Assembly (NCBI GenBank): GCA_947471745.1
Contig: CANJKZ010000010.1
Coordinates: forward strand, 1,273,501 to 1,337,500
DNA length: 64,000 nt
Direction: 5' to 3'
Origin: Closterium sp. Naga37s-1
Taxonomy: Eukaryota > Streptophyta > Zygnematophyceae > Desmidiales > Closteriaceae
Both the position numbers and the translations under genes were made by a program. Positions 22,111 to 34,782 of this stretch are shown here, one piece after another. Numbering within the stretch: position 1 is the first letter of the stretch; every line of letters starts with the position of its first letter. The notes under the pieces are model-generated. The model did not search any database. It was not told the DNA's origin and saw nothing but the letters and a program-made list of their open reading frames with translations.

Positions 22111-22769
22111 AGTGGTGGTGGTGCTCGCGGCGGTGACGAACGAGGTTCGATTAGTAGTAGCGGCGAGGGGCGCCGGCGGATTAGTAGCGGCGAGGGGTTG
22201 CACTGGAGAATCCGTCGAGTCGGACAGATGCAAGTCAAAGGAAGCGACAGGGGTGAAACCTGAGTGTTCTGATGTGAAAGAAGAAGGCAGGGTTGCAGAG
22301 GAAGTGGCTAGCTAGTGCGCGTCGGAGCCTCACAAGTGCGAGTGATAGTTGACGAGGTGAGTGCGTTTTCCCGGCGAGGCCCGCTACTAGGAATATATGC
22401 TTTAGGGCGCGCATATTTGACACGGTCCGTATTCGATGGCAGTGCAGCTCGACTCGAAAGGCCGAACGGTGGCGGCGCGGCAATAATTTCCGCCGGGTCC
22501 GCACGCCCATATTCACGGATCTCTTGACAATAATTCACCCACTCATAATTTCATAAAGCTGAAAACGCGGCTCCCATAATCGTCTTCATTCCGCTCGAAG
22601 AGGGAGGCAGACCCGTGGACTGGCAACAATGGCTGTGTTGGTCTGACATCGTGCGTGCCGTGCCTTTGCTGCTACCAATAATGCTAGTGCTCCTTCCTCT
22701 GCCTCCTTTCTTGTCGAGCTGAGTCTACTTTTAGAGAAACTCACGAACCATATAAGATTGGAAGAAGGT

Positions 22770-23400
22770 CAACGCGTACAGTTGCAGATTTGTTATACGT
22801 AAATATGCTCATCGAGGCGCTTAAGTCTCTGCAGACTGTGTCCATCTAACGGACTCTACAGTGGGGTGTACTATGAATGCAGTCATCCACAGCTTACAAG
22901 CAGACTCGCAATGCTAGAGCAGGTGCAATGGATCTGCTGCAAGCGGCCAGGCCAAAATTCTTGGTAGGTCAATGCCGCATTGCTCGCTGATCTGATGTGT
23001 CGTCGTTTCAATGAGTCCGTGCTTGCAATCACTCTCAACCTCCAAAATCTCGTGCGTACCGCCAATCAAAATATGAAGGGGTGACATGGCAGCCATATGG
23101 GAGGCACTTGGGAGATGCACTCGTGGTCGCGCGTGCAACCTGCCAAAATCTGAGGAGGAAAGGCCTGCCAGCATGGACCATCCCAAACTGAACACGTCTC
23201 CCTTTTTCCTCCCAACTGCTTTTCGGAGTGTGGGAGGAGTAAATTGGTGCGCCTCGGTCTGTCACATCAGCCGAATGTGTGGGTGCGTGGGTCTCGTCGA
23301 ATATGCGGCTCCACCTCAGGCCACGGATGGGGCTTCGCTGTGCAATTCGCCTGAGGGAATGCATCAGAAGGCCCGCTTGGGCAAAATTCGTTGCACCAGT
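22770..23400. other. psbS upstream region, no gene seen
   Basis: There is no convincing frame. A CCAAT in GCCAATCAAAATA lies at about 23060. The region is probably psbS 5' regulatory sequence. Confidence 0.5.
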
Positions 23401-23405
23401 GGCGC

Positions 23406-23416
23406 CTATAAAATTC
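23406..23416 (+). promoter_or_regulatory. TATA box of psbS
   Basis: CTATAAAATTC lies 147 bases before the start codon. A start site about 30 bases downstream would give a leader of roughly 115 bases rich in CAGCT/TCAG words. Confidence 0.65.
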
Positions 23417-23553
23417 CTCGTTCCATTCGATCAGTCTCATCAACCAGCTAACTATTCGCTTCAGATTCGACTGTTTAGTCATCAGAGCTCCTTGCAACCT
23501 CTGCTCTCAGCTCTTTAGTCTAATCAGAGTCGATCTCAGCTCCCGCTCATACC

Positions 23554-24339
23554 ATGGCCGCCTCTCTCGCCGCCCGTCAGGCTATCGCCTCCCTCACATT
23601 CAGCGCTAGCGTCCGCGGCGCTGCGCTCTCCACCCCTCGCCTCACCGCGACCCCCGCCGCCGACGCCGCTCCTCGCGGCCTCGGCCTCACAACGACCGCG
23701 CTCTTCTCCAAGAAGGCCGCCGCGACCCCGGCGAAATCCGCGAAGGCAGCTACCACCAAGAAGCCTCGCACGGAGGATGGAATCTTCGGCACGTCGGGCG
23801 GATTCGGCTTCACGAAGGCTAATGAGCTTTTCGTCGGCCGCGTCGCCATGCTCGGCTTCGCCGCGTCGCTCCTAGGAGAGGCCATCGACGGCCAAGGGAT
23901 TCTCGGACAGCTCAACCTTGAGACAGGAATTCCCATCACCGAGGCCGAGCCGCTTCTGCTCTTCTTCATTGCCTTTACCGTGCTCGGCGCGATCGGCGCG
24001 CTCGGCGACCGCGGGCGCTTCGTTGACGAGGAGGCGCCGCGCTTCGTCCCCGCGAAGCCTGGGAGCCTGCGGTCCGCGCTCGGCCTCAGCGAGGAGGGCC
24101 CGCTCTTCGGCTTTACCAAGGCGAACGAGCTGTTCGTGGGGCGCATGGCGCAACTAGGGTTTGCCGCGTCGCTGGTTGGGGAGGTTATCACCGGCAAGGG
24201 CGCGCTTGCTCAGCTGAACATTGAGACCGGTCTGCCGGTCTGGGAGGTCGAGCCGCTTCTGCTTGCGAGCATTGTGATTCTGTTCATCGCGGCGATCAAC
24301 CCCGGCACGGGCAAGTTCATCAATGACGACGACGAGTAG
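23554..24339 (+). CDS. psbS: Photosystem II 22 kDa protein PsbS (chloroplast precursor)
   Basis: The 261-residue intronless frame starts at an ATG in ACCATGG context and ends TAG TAG. Residues 1 to about 70 are an alanine-, serine- and lysine-rich chloroplast transit peptide. The mature protein shows the internal duplication typical of PsbS: GFTKANELFVGRVAMLGFAA (residues 84-103) and GFTKANELFVGRMAQLGFAA (186-205), each followed by GEAI/GEVI and a second helix, making four membrane spans. The two lumenal pH-sensing glutamates are present in LNLETG (E123) and LNIETG (E224). It works in thylakoids, where acid in the lumen triggers energy-dependent quenching. Land-plant psbS genes usually have introns; this one has none. 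Confidence 0.97.
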   Translation: MAASLAARQAIASLTFSASVRGAALSTPRLTATPAADAAPRGLGLTTTALFSKKAAATPAKSAKAATTKKPRTEDGIFGTSGGFGFTKANELFVGRVAMLGFAASLLGEAIDGQGILGQLNLETGIPITEAEPLLLFFIAFTVLGAIGALGDRGRFVDEEAPRFVPAKPGSLRSALGLSEEGPLFGFTKANELFVGRMAQLGFAASLVGEVITGKGALAQLNIETGLPVWEVEPLLLASIVILFIAAINPGTGKFINDDDE

Positions 24340-25056
24340 TAGCGAAATGTGTGCGATTCCGTGTGTGACGGAATAAGTGCGATTGCACGAGTTTTGACAT
24401 TAGGGTTCCCTCGGAGCTTGTGTTTCTGCCGCAAGGCAATCTTGTTTTCTCGTGTGTTGATATTTTTATACTAACGACCTCAGTGAAATTCCTGGATTGA
24501 AAATTACTTCCCACGACGGATGCTGAACACCCTGAACGCTTCAGTCATCAAATCCCACCTACTCTCACTCTGTTCTGAAGAACGCTGGGAACATTTGAAG
24601 TAATAACCAAGTTCTCACCCTCGTACTCTGAAATTGACCTTTCGTTCTGGAGAGTGACAGATCTGTGGAGGTAACATGGCTTGTAAGGTCTGAATATGCG
24701 GCTGGAGTTGAATTGAAGCTGAAAGCACTAAAATCGATGGAGGTACCGTTGATTTTGTTAGTGAAATCCTTATATGTGATTCCGTCTGAAATCCTCCCCC
24801 GTTGGGCACGGGGAGTTTGGTGGTATGGAAGTGGCGAAACAGGCGAAACCGCCATCAGTGCACGTGTTTGCTTTAAACTCGACACCCGATACAAGTGGTC
24901 TTGTACTTGCTATAAGAAATGTAAAATTTTGAAAGTGTGTAACACTTTCCAAAATTGTGTATTGTGAATAGCGAAGCGAGTTGTACCGAAGCAAAGGCCT
25001 CGGCAAACCGCTACTTCCCCCTCTTTTCGGTACAAAAGAGGGGCGAAGGCCATTTG
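24340..25056. other. psbS 3' flank, no gene seen
   Basis: It contains a small hairpin GAAAGTGTGTAACACTTTC at about 24931-24949 and a palindrome AAGGCCATTTGGCCTT at 25046-25061, next to the hAT insertion site. Confidence 0.5.
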
Positions 25057-27612
25057 GCCTTCACCAGGGCTCTTGCTAACTTTTAGGCCCGTCTGACGTT
25101 TTCCTTAAAAAAAAAAAAATGTCTGGCCCTCATATGGAGGATTCCTGGTGGTCTTTGCCTCAGACGGATTTTATAAGTTAGTATGCCGGCTCAGACGGAT
25201 TTACACGAAATCAGACATTTATTTAACTATATGGTTTACACACATACTATACCGTACTCTATTACTACAGATAACCATACATTCATAATGAACTAGGAGT
25301 CACTGTCGCTATCATGAGAATAATCTTCCTCGTCGTCCCCGTCTAGCTCTGAATCTGAAGCAATGTGTTCTTTGCCGTGGTCTGCCCGTCTCTGCCAGGG
25401 GCCCAACTCCTCCTCTAGCCTGGCTGCTTCTTCTGCAGCTGCTGCTTCACGAGCAGCAGCCACTGCTGCTGCTGCTGCTGCTGTTGCTGCCGCCTGCTTC
25501 GCGGCCAGCATCGCAAGGGTCTTCCTCGTGCGCTTCACAGGCCTTTGCGCATGCACCATCACCACATCCTTGGCTGGGCGTCGCTTCTTCGCACCTCTCC
25601 ACAGCTCTACAAGGGCGGGCCAGTCAGGTTCGTACTTCAGCATGGAGATGGTCATCAGGTCGCCAAGCTTCGCGTCGTTGAGATTGCCGCGTAGCCAGCT
25701 CTTGATGACGTTCTGGCGGGAGAAGCCCCGCTCGCACTCCATGGTGCTCAGGGGCAGCACTGCGACCGCCATCCAAAGGCGGACCAGGTTGGGGTAGGCC
25801 GTGCACCAGTCGGGCGAGCTGAGCATCTGCTTCAGGCCGTCCTGGAAGCTCAGCTCGCGGTGATGGGTCGACATGATCGTGGTGAAGCTGCTGATCTCCT
25901 TCTGCGCTCTCGTCCAGTTGATTCCTGGTGGCTGGCGGGGTGTGAATCAGAAACCTTTTTAATGAGAATACGGGCTGTTGTACTAAAGTGCACAAGCTCA
26001 TACAACCAACGAAGCATACGGTGACACAAACACCCTAGACAACTCAATCAAGCACAACCGAAATCGAAGACGTACCAGGCAGGGTGTCAGGGTCGGACGG
26101 TTTCCGCTTAAACAGATTGCGGAGAGCCTCCAGCCACTGCAAAAACCGACGCTGCCGCTTCGAGTGAGATTTCGGGTATGCCCCCTGCGTGAACAGCTTG
26201 GCGCCGTCGAGAGAGCCCAGATCCTTCATCCGGGTCTCCAGTCGCTTCAACAGCTCCTTCACGTACCCCTTCGCCAGTGTGATGCAGTCGTCCAGGCCCG
26301 GGCCAGGTGTCTGACCCTTGATTTTCTGTTCATGGAGGGTGTACTCATGAGTAGTCGGGGCGCCAGTCGAGTCGGTGCCCGTCACCTTCACCTCCCTTTT
26401 GTCCGACGAGGCATGCTTCGACAAGAAGGCGCTCAGCTCGTTGCTCCCATCTCCGAAGTCGTCCGCGTCACTCAGGTAACGGTTGCGGAGGGTGAGCCTA
26501 GTGTTGTCCACCATCTGCAGCACGTGTGTCACGTCGACCTGCCACACACACATGAGAGGCGGAGGAAAGGCATGCACGGGTAAATATCTCATTAACACGA
26601 TTCATTTACGCTAAAAACAGTTAACAGCAAGAGGCGTAACAGCGTACCTGCCGTCGCTGGAACTTGAGGTTCAGTGCGTTGAGTTCCTTCAACACATCAG
26701 CCAAGAAAAACAGCATGAAATGGAAATTCAAACTGGTTACAAGGAGGTACGCCTTCGGGTCGTTCTCGTACAACAGTATGACAGCAGCTAGAAGGTTGTC
26801 AGCCAGTCGCTGCACCGCCAGACCACGTGAAAGCCACCTGACGCTGTGGATGCCCTGCAACTCCAGGTTAGTTTCACACAGCACCTCCTACAGCTCTTTG
26901 AAGCGTAGGTGGAAGTTGCCCGACCGTCCAAGGAGCTCCGCTAAGGAACGGACGACATGGTCGACGATGTCAAGGTCGGGGTAGGCCTCTGCTGCATCCT
27001 TTGCGGCCAAAGCTTCCCTGACACAACACGGAAAAGCAACAAGCTAGATACATATGCAACGATTAAAAGGTAAGCATAACATCACAGGGTTACAAACCTG
27101 TGCGCAATGCAGTGGAACCCGGCGAGGTGTGGAATCCGCCCACGAAGGCGTGCCACCAGGCCCGTCTGAGAACCGACCATGACGCTTGCACCGTCAGTGC
27201 TGATGCCACTGATGCGCTCAAGGTCGAGGCCGGTAGACTCCAGGTGGGTTAGAAGGACTGCCTGCAGGGAACCAGCATCGCACTGCTCAACTGTTAGGTG
27301 CGCGAAAAATTCAGTGACGGGAGTGTTGCTGCGGAGGAACGACAAGTAGACTATCATGTGCTTCCCGCGCCGACGGTCCGTGCTCTCGTCCAATTGAATG
27401 CCCAGGTAAGGAATCTCTCGGATGTGCTTCATCTGTTGAGCATGGAGGTAGATGACAAGCGTCTCAACCAACTGCGCAAATCCGTACCTGTAACGACCAG
27501 AGACAAGGTAATTAGTACCGTGGTTTTCAACTAAACCCTAAACCCGCAAAAAACACTTACTCGCTGTAGTAGGTGCCGGAATCCTTCAGGGGCATGTCGG
27601 GCGTGCCCATCT

Positions 27613-27736
27613 TGTCAAATGATATATATGTTTAGGCTGTAGTGGGGTAGTCAATATGGGGTACAGCCCATTCTAGGGTTTCATATTTGTACCAAACTCT
27701 TTCATAATTCATTCATTCCTGCTTAGTACTTTAATA
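27613..27736 (+). repeat. 5' LTR (124 bp)
   Basis: Pairs with 34659-34782 and is followed by the primer-binding site. It is very short for a copia LTR. Confidence 0.95.
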
Positions 27737-27748
27737 TGGTTTCAGAGC

Positions 27749-28410
27749 AGGAGGTCCCTAGGACCTAACTCTGTGGGCCCACCGTCCCTTTTTTTTCCGC
27801 CGAGTCGCGCCCTACTATAGCCCCTAGCGGGCCCTACTGCTGCGTCGCGCCCTGCTGCTGCGTCGCGCCCTGCGGCCGCGTCGCGCCCTGCTGCCGCGTC
27901 GCGCCTTGCTGCCGAGTCGCGCGCGCTGCTGCTGCGTCGCCCGACCGCCGCGACGCGCGCGCTGCAGCTGCGTCGCCCGCCCGCCGCGTCGCGCGCCCTT
28001 TCGCCGCGTCGCCCGCGCCCTGCTGCGCTGCCCGCGCCTTGCTGCGCCGGCCGCGCCCTTCTGCGCCGGCCGCGCCCTACTGCGCCGCCCGCGCCCTGCT
28101 GCGCCCGCCGCGCCTGCTGCGCCGCCCGCGCCCTGCTGCGCCGCCCGCTCTCTGCTGCGCCGCCCGCGCCTTGCTGCGCCGGCCGCGCCCTGCTGCTCCG
28201 CCCGCTCTCTGCTGCGCTGCCCGCGCCCTGCTTAGCCGCCCGCGCCCTGCTGCGCCGCTCGCGCCCTGTTGCGCCGCCCAGCCACCCGCGCCCTGCTGAG
28301 CCGCCCGCGCCCTACTACGCAGCCCGCGCCCTACTGCGCAGCCCGCGCCCTACTGCGCCGCCCGCGCCCTCCTGCGTCGCGCGTCCTGCTGCTCGTCACC
28401 GCCTAGCGCC
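27749..28410 (+). repeat. GC-rich repetitive leader
   Basis: CTGCTGCGCCGCCCGCGCC-type units of about 15-24 bp fill the stretch between primer-binding site and gag. No coding is likely. Confidence 0.8.
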
Positions 28411-31400
28411 ATGGCCACTCTTCGTGTTCTGTCCTTCGACACTGAGGGCCGCCCTGTAGAGTTCGACGCCTGGCTCGATGACTTGCAGCTCTACCTGATT
28501 AGCACCAGCAAAGACGAGATCTCCCTCTTTGATCACACCTCCGGTGCTCTAGCTGCTCCTGCTGACACAGCTGCCCTTAGCGAGCGCTCTCAGTGGCTGA
28601 CACGCGATGCTGCTGCCCGCCTTGCTATTCGCAACCACCTACCGCTGGCGGAACTTAAGCACTTTGGCGAGCACAAAACCGCTAAGGCCCTGTACGACGC
28701 TGTAGTTGCTCGCTACTCCTCCCCTGCCACTGCTGCGCTCAGCCGCCTCATGCTGCCGTACCTGTTCCCCGAGCTGTCGAGCTTTGCCACCGTAGCCGAC
28801 CTCATCACTCACCTTCGCTCTAGTGACGCTCGTGTCCGTGCCGCACTCCGCAAGGAGTTTGTTGCCCAGCACCCCCCTCCGATGTACTGGACGCTCCACT
28901 TTATAGTGACCAGCCTCCCTGACACCCTTCGCTCAGTCAGGGATCACTTCCTAGCGCGCTGTCCCTCCGACCTCACCATAGACCTCCTAGAGGAGCACCT
29001 CTTAGCCGCTGAGAGCAGCATTGTTAGTGTGGCTGCTGCTCGTGGTGCTCCTCGCACCCCCATCTTTGAGGGGTGCGCTTCTTCCCCTCTTGCCCCCTCC
29101 TACGCCACTGCTGCCGCTGTAGACTTCCTCGGAGCCGACTCGGTTGGTGCTGCCTCCACTTCTGCTGGGCGGCGCCGCACCGGCAAGGGCAAGGGGGGCA
29201 AGGGCGGTGGTGGCGGTGGCGGCGGAGGAGGAGGTGGAGGTGGTGGAGGTGGCGGTGGGAGTGGAGGCAGTGGCGGCGGGAGTGCTAGTGGGAGTGGTAG
29301 CGGCGGTGGAGGAGGTGGTGGTGGTGGCGGCGGTGGGAGTGGCGGTGGTGGCGGTAGCGGCGGTGGTGGCGGTAGCGGCGGTGGTGGAGGCAGCGGAGGC
29401 AGTGGCGGTCGTGGTGGAGGCGCTGGTCAGAGACAGCAGCAGCAGCTTCGTGAGTGGTTGGCTCAGAGGGGTACGTCTGGGGGTTCTCGCTGTACGTATG
29501 TCATTCGCACCGGTGAACGTGCTGGTCAGACATGCGGCAAGCCCCACCCCCAGCAGCGTTGCTTCTCCCGCCTTGACGACGCCTGGCGTGAGGAGATGGG
29601 GGCAGAGGTTGAGACCCCTCGCTGGTTTGATCTGCTTAAGAAGGGTGTAGACATCTTTGCTCTTGACTGTGATGCTATTCTTGCTGCCATGTATGCATTG
29701 TCTGTTAGTGCTGAGGGTGACTACTACCTGTGTCTGCCGCCTGATCCAGGTATAGAGCCAGCAGCTCTTGGTGCTTGCGAGTCTGCGCTCTCAGGTACCG
29801 TGTCCACTGCCTTAGCTGCGGGTGAGTCTGCGCTGTCAGGTACTGCGCCTTCTACTGCCTTGCACACCTTCACTCTTGACTCAGGTGCTTCCAGGTGTTT
29901 CTTCCGCGACAGCACAGCCCTCACACCGCTCCCTGCACCAGTTGCAGTCTCCCTGGCTGACCCCTCGGGGGGTCCAGTCCTTGCACGGTCTACCACTGTG
30001 CTTCCTTGCCCAGCGGTCCCGTCTGGTTCACTGTCAGGTCTCCACCTCCCCTCGTTCTCTACGAACTTGGTGAGCAACGCTGTCCTTCAGGAACACTGGG
30101 TTGATACCTTCACCCCTGGAGGACAGCGTGTGGCGATCTGTACGTGCTCCAGGACTGGGCGACACCTGGCCACGTTCACGCGTGCTCCAGGGTCGAGCCT
30201 TTACACACTGACTACTGTGTCTCCCCAGGTCGCTGCTGTCGGTCAGGCGTCTGCGTCAGGTCAGGTAGACTCCCCTTGCTCGTGTCGATCCCTGTCGCAC
30301 CAGACCGTTCTCTGGCACCACCGTCTGGGCCACCCCTCCTTGCCCCGTCTTCGTGACATGCACCGTCGCGTCCTTGTGTCTGGTCTTCCGCGGACCCTAC
30401 CTCGCCTCCCTGCTTCGCCTGCCCCGGCCTGCCTTCCTTGCGTCGAGGGGCGGCAGCGCGCCGCTCCTCACTCCTCCTCGTTTCCTCCGACAGAGGCTCC
30501 GCTGCAGACTCTCCACATGGACGTGTGGGGCCCCGCCCGCGTCAGCGGACGGGGTGGAGAGCGGTACTTCCTGCTGGTAGTTGACGACTACTCGCGTTAC
30601 ACCACGGTCTTCCCCTTGCGCACCAAGGGTGAGGTCCCTGCTGTCCTGATCCCTTGGATCCGAGCGGTTCGTCTCCAGCTACGCAGGAGGTTTCGGACCG
30701 ACCTCCCTGTTCTGCGTCTGCACTCTGACAGGGGCGGAGAGTTCGCCTCCGACCTCTTGCGCGGCTTCTGTCAGGAGGAGGGCATCACCCAGTCTTACAC
30801 GCTTCCGGGCTCACCGCAGCAAAATGGGGTTGCTGAGCGCCGCATTGGCCTGGTCATGGAGATCGCTCGTACCTCCTTGATCCATTCGGCGGCTCCCCAT
30901 TTTCTGTGGCCGTTTGCGGTCCGGTACGCCGCACAGCAGCTCACCCTCTGGCCCCGTGTCTCCGTTCCGGAGACCTCGCCCACACTGAGGTGGACTGGGG
31001 AGGTTGGTGATGCGTCGGTGTTCCGGGTCTGGGGTGCCCGTGCTCTTGTTCGCGATACGTCCGCGGACAAGCTCTCCTCCCGCACCCTTCCCTGTGTCTT
31101 CCTTGGCTTTCCGACTGACGCGCCTGGCTGGCAGTTTTACCACCCCGCCTCGCGCAGGGTCCTGTCTTCTCAGGACGTTACCTTTGACGAGTCAGTCCCT
31201 TTCTACCGCCTCTTTCCCTACCGCACTGCCCCTCTCCCTCCCCCGCCGCTCTTCCTCACTCCAGGTCCCCCTCCGGTAGACCCCCTTCCCCCCCAGGGTC
31301 CTGCTCCTTCAGGTGTGTCTCAGGTAGACCCGCCTCCCTTTGCTGAGCCTGTCGAGGTCACTAGTGACTCAGGTGCTGCTGAGGGTGGTACTGCTCGAGG

Positions 31401-34400
31401 TGCTGCGTCTGGGGGTGATGAGCCACTGCGTGAGGTGCTGGAGTGTGTGGAGCCTGGGGGTGCTGTGCCGGTGCGTGAGGTACTGGAGGGTGCGGAGCCT
31501 GGGGGTGCTGTGCCGGTCCGTGAGGTGCTGGAGGGTGCGGAGCCTGGGGGTGCTGTGCCGGTGAGTGAGGTCCCGGAGGGAGCTGGACCGATTTCTCGCC
31601 GGCCCCTTATGCCAGCGGAGCTGCGGGAGTGGTTTGCGGTTCGTCAGCGACTGCGGCGGCGTCCTGGAGTTGGCGGTACTGCTGCTGGAGCTGGCGACAC
31701 TCGTGCTGCTGACACCACAGGCTCTGGAGGTGCTCGTACTGGAGGTACTCGAGCTGCCGGGGCCGGTGGTGTTGGAGGAGGTCCTGCTGTAGACGCTGGA
31801 GCTGGAGGTTCCGGACCTGGGGGTGCGGCTGCTGCAGGTCCTGCTGCTGGAGACCCTGGCGCTGCTGGTTCTGGTTCTGAGGGTTTAGGGGTGGTGCTGC
31901 TGGTGCTGGAGCTGCTGGAGCTGCCGGTGGAGCTGGTGGAGCTGCTGTTGGTGCTGCTGGTGCTGGAGCTGCTGGAGGTGCTACTGGAGCTGCTGGTGGA
32001 GCTGGTGGAGCTGCTGGTGGTGCTGCTGTTGGTGCTGCTGGTGCTGGAGCTGCTGGGGGTGCTGCTAGAGCTGCCGGTGGAGCTGGTGGTGCTGCTGTTG
32101 GTGCTGCTGGTGCTGGAGCTGCTGGAGGTACTACTGGAGGTGCTCCTGCTGGTTCTGGGGGTGCTGAGCGGCTGCGGCCGTACTTCGTTCCACTCCTTCA
32201 GCAGGTTCTTGGTCTCCCGCCCTCTCTTAGTCCACCCCCTTCCTTAGAGTGTCCACCGCATGTCCTGTCGCCGTCTCAGCTACAGCCTACCTCCCCCCTG
32301 CCTGCTCCGTCTCCTTACGCTGGTCCGACAGGAGGTCTTGTCGAGCGTCGTGAGCCTGCGTCTCGTCCTGCGTCGCCTGTCCGTGCTGCTCGCACTGGTG
32401 GTCGTAGCTCGCGTCAGCGTTCTCCTCCTGTCCCCGGCACGCACCGGATGACTCTGCGTCCTTCCACTGCTCCTCAGCGTGCCCCTCTGCCGTCTCCTCC
32501 TGAGTCCTCTCTTCCTGTCCTTGCTGACCCGGAGTCGGACTCCCTTCGTGCTGCTAGTCCCACTGTCACGCGTCTCCTGGCTACTGTTGTCACTGACCCT
32601 TCCTTTGAGTCTGCTGCTGCGTCTGCGCTGGTTGCCGAGCTTGTCGACTTTGCTGCTCGCTGTCGTCTAGACTACGCTGCCAGTCTTGTTGCTGAGTCTG
32701 AGTCTGTCTGTCCTCCGTCCGTCGGGGGTGAGTGTGACCTTGGCACGGACGTCCTTGAGGACAGGCAGGAGGAGTTCCAGTGTCTGGCTGCTGCTTCACC
32801 TCATCTCGTGTCCATGCTGCTTGCCCCTGAGGGAGACCCGGATGCACTAGACATCCCGACTCCGCGCTCTTACGCAGAGGCGGTTGAGGGTCCCTACTCC
32901 TCTCAGTGGCAGGCAGCCATGGACGCAGAGATGGCTTCCTGGAAGTCCACAGGCACCTACGTCGACGAGGTTCCCCCACCTGGGGCGAACATTGTCGATG
33001 GCATGTAGATCTTCAGGGTGAAGCGGCCGCCGGGTTCTACGCCTGTCTTCAAGGCGCGTTACGTTGCTCGTGGCTTCAGTCAGCGGCAGGGAGTTGACTA
33101 CTTTCAGACCTTCTCTCCCACCCCGAAGATGACCACTCTTCGGGTACTGCTGCACGTCGCTGCTCAGCGTGACTACGAGCTTCACTCTCTTGACTTTAGC
33201 ACAGCCTTTCCACAGGGCAGCCTGCACGAGGAGATCTGGCTGCGCCGCCCACCTGGCTTCACTGGGTCGTTTCCCCCTGGTACCCAGTGGAGCCTCCGGC
33301 GGCCAGTCTACGGTCTCCGCCAGGTAACTCGTGAGTGGCACGACACACTGAGGACTACACTTGCGGCTCTTGGGTTTGCTCCTTCTACTGCTGACCCGTC
33401 GCTGTTTCTACGCACCGACACTTCACTGCCGCCGTTCTACATCCTCGTGTACGTCGACGACTTGGTCTTTGCTACTGCTGACACTGAGGCACTGACTCTA
33501 GTGAAGTCGGAGCTGCAGAAGAGACACACGTGCACAGACCTGGGTGAGCTGCGTAGCTATCTTGGCTTGCAGATCACTCGGGACAGAGCACGCCGCACCA
33601 TCACCCTAACCCAGTCACACATGGTGCAGCAGGTCCTTCAGCGCTTCGACTTCCAGTTCTCCTCGCCACAGTCCACTCCTCTGCCTACTGGTCACTCGCT
33701 CTCAGCTCTGCCTTCGGATGAGTCCGTAGAGCCGAGTGGCCGGTATCCAGAGCTTGTGGGCTGCCTCATGTACCTGATGACCTGCACTCGCCCTGACCTC
33801 GCTTACCCTCTCAGCATCCTGGCACGCTACGTTGCGCCCGGGAGACACCTTCCAGAGCACTGGAAGGCACCTAAGAGGGTGATGCGTTACTTGTGCAGTA
33901 CGTCAGGCATGGGGCTCGTGCTTGGAGGACGGGGTCCAGTTGTCCTCACTGGTCACGCAGACGCTTCTTGGGTTGATGACCTGGCTACGCAGCGGTCGTC
34001 TCAGGGTTACACCTTCAGCCTTGGCTCCGGTTCTGTCTCTTGGCGGTCTACCCGCTCTTCTTCTGTTCTCAGCTCCTGCTGTGAGGCTGAGATCTACGCA
34101 GGGGCCATGGCTGCACAGGAGCTGCATTGGCTCACCTACCTGCTGACAGACTTGGGGGAGGTGCCTCGTTCTCCTCCAGTTCTGTACGTCGATAACAAGG
34201 CAATGCTTGCCTTGTGTCGTGAACAGAGGTTGGAGCACAGAACGAAGCACATCGCTCTTCGCTACTTCCTTGCTCGGGAGCTGCAGCAGCGTGGTCAGCT
34301 TCGTCTTGCCTACGTGGCCTCTCAGGCCAACACTGCTGACGTGTTCACCAAGGCACTTTGGCCTCGTGACCATCAGCGCTTCTGTACTGCACTTGGCCTT

Positions 34401-34433
34401 GTTCCTGTGTCTTCTCACTTACTTACTTCTTGA
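28411..34433 (+). pseudogene. Copia Gag-Pol polyprotein with frameshift and stop
   Basis: Gag (from MATLRVLSFDTEGRP) is followed by a long glycine tract with GGGGS units (about 29200-29430) and a C-x14-C-x-H/C cluster (CTYVIRTGERAGQTCGKPHP). Next come protease FTLDSGASRCFF, the pre-integrase motif LWHHRLGHPSLPRL, integrase HMDVWGPA and LHSDRGGEFASD, and reverse transcriptase with LVYVDDLVFAT. RNase H has HADASW, EAEIYAG and YVDNKAML. The frame changes near 31885 in a GC-rich repeat, and TAG replaces tryptophan at 33006-33008 (GANIVDGM-stop-IFRVK). The RT also has STAFPQG where relatives have STAFLQG. All key catalytic residues remain. Confidence 0.93.
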
Positions 34434-34658
34434 CCTTGCCTGTACTGTGATCTATATTGTATACCTGCATGCCTACACTTGTTAGGTATTGATCACTGTA
34501 CTGTTGCTTTTGCATATATATCTCTGCATGCAGACTGGCCTTGTGGCCCTTTGCTTGTGCTCAGATTGTGTGGTGACATTGTGATCCACCCTGAGCTTGC
34601 TTTGTTTCTTGACTGGTCTTGTGACCCCTTGTTCTCCCCCACTTCGCCTATGGGGGTG

Positions 34659-34782
34659 TGTCAAATGATATATATGTTTAGGCTGTAGTGGGGTAGTCAA
34701 TATGGGGTACAGCCCATTCTAGGGTTTCATATTTGTACCAAACTCTTTCATAATTCATTCATTCCTGCTTAGTACTTTAATA
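34659..34782 (+). repeat. 3' LTR (124 bp)
   Basis: Appears base-for-base the same as 27613-27736; followed by the CATCT target duplication. Confidence 0.95.

Larger units (their letters stand above)
27613..34782 (+). mobile_element. Ty1/copia element with identical 124-bp LTRs
   Basis: LTRs at 27613-27736 and 34659-34782 look identical, start TGTCAAATGATA and end TTTAATA. The flanks are CATCT (27608-27612 and 34783-34787). The primer-binding site TGGTTTCAGAGC (27737-27748) and the purine run TATGGGGGTG before the 3' LTR complete the set. Identical LTRs imply a recent insertion, yet the coding region is already broken, so it was probably mobilised in trans or broke soon afterwards. It lies in exon 1 of the hAT transposase. 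Confidence 0.95.

Noticed and set aside
24665-24967. 100-residue frame after psbS
   Set aside because: No recognisable domain and no supporting splice or start context; possible chance frame in 3' flank.
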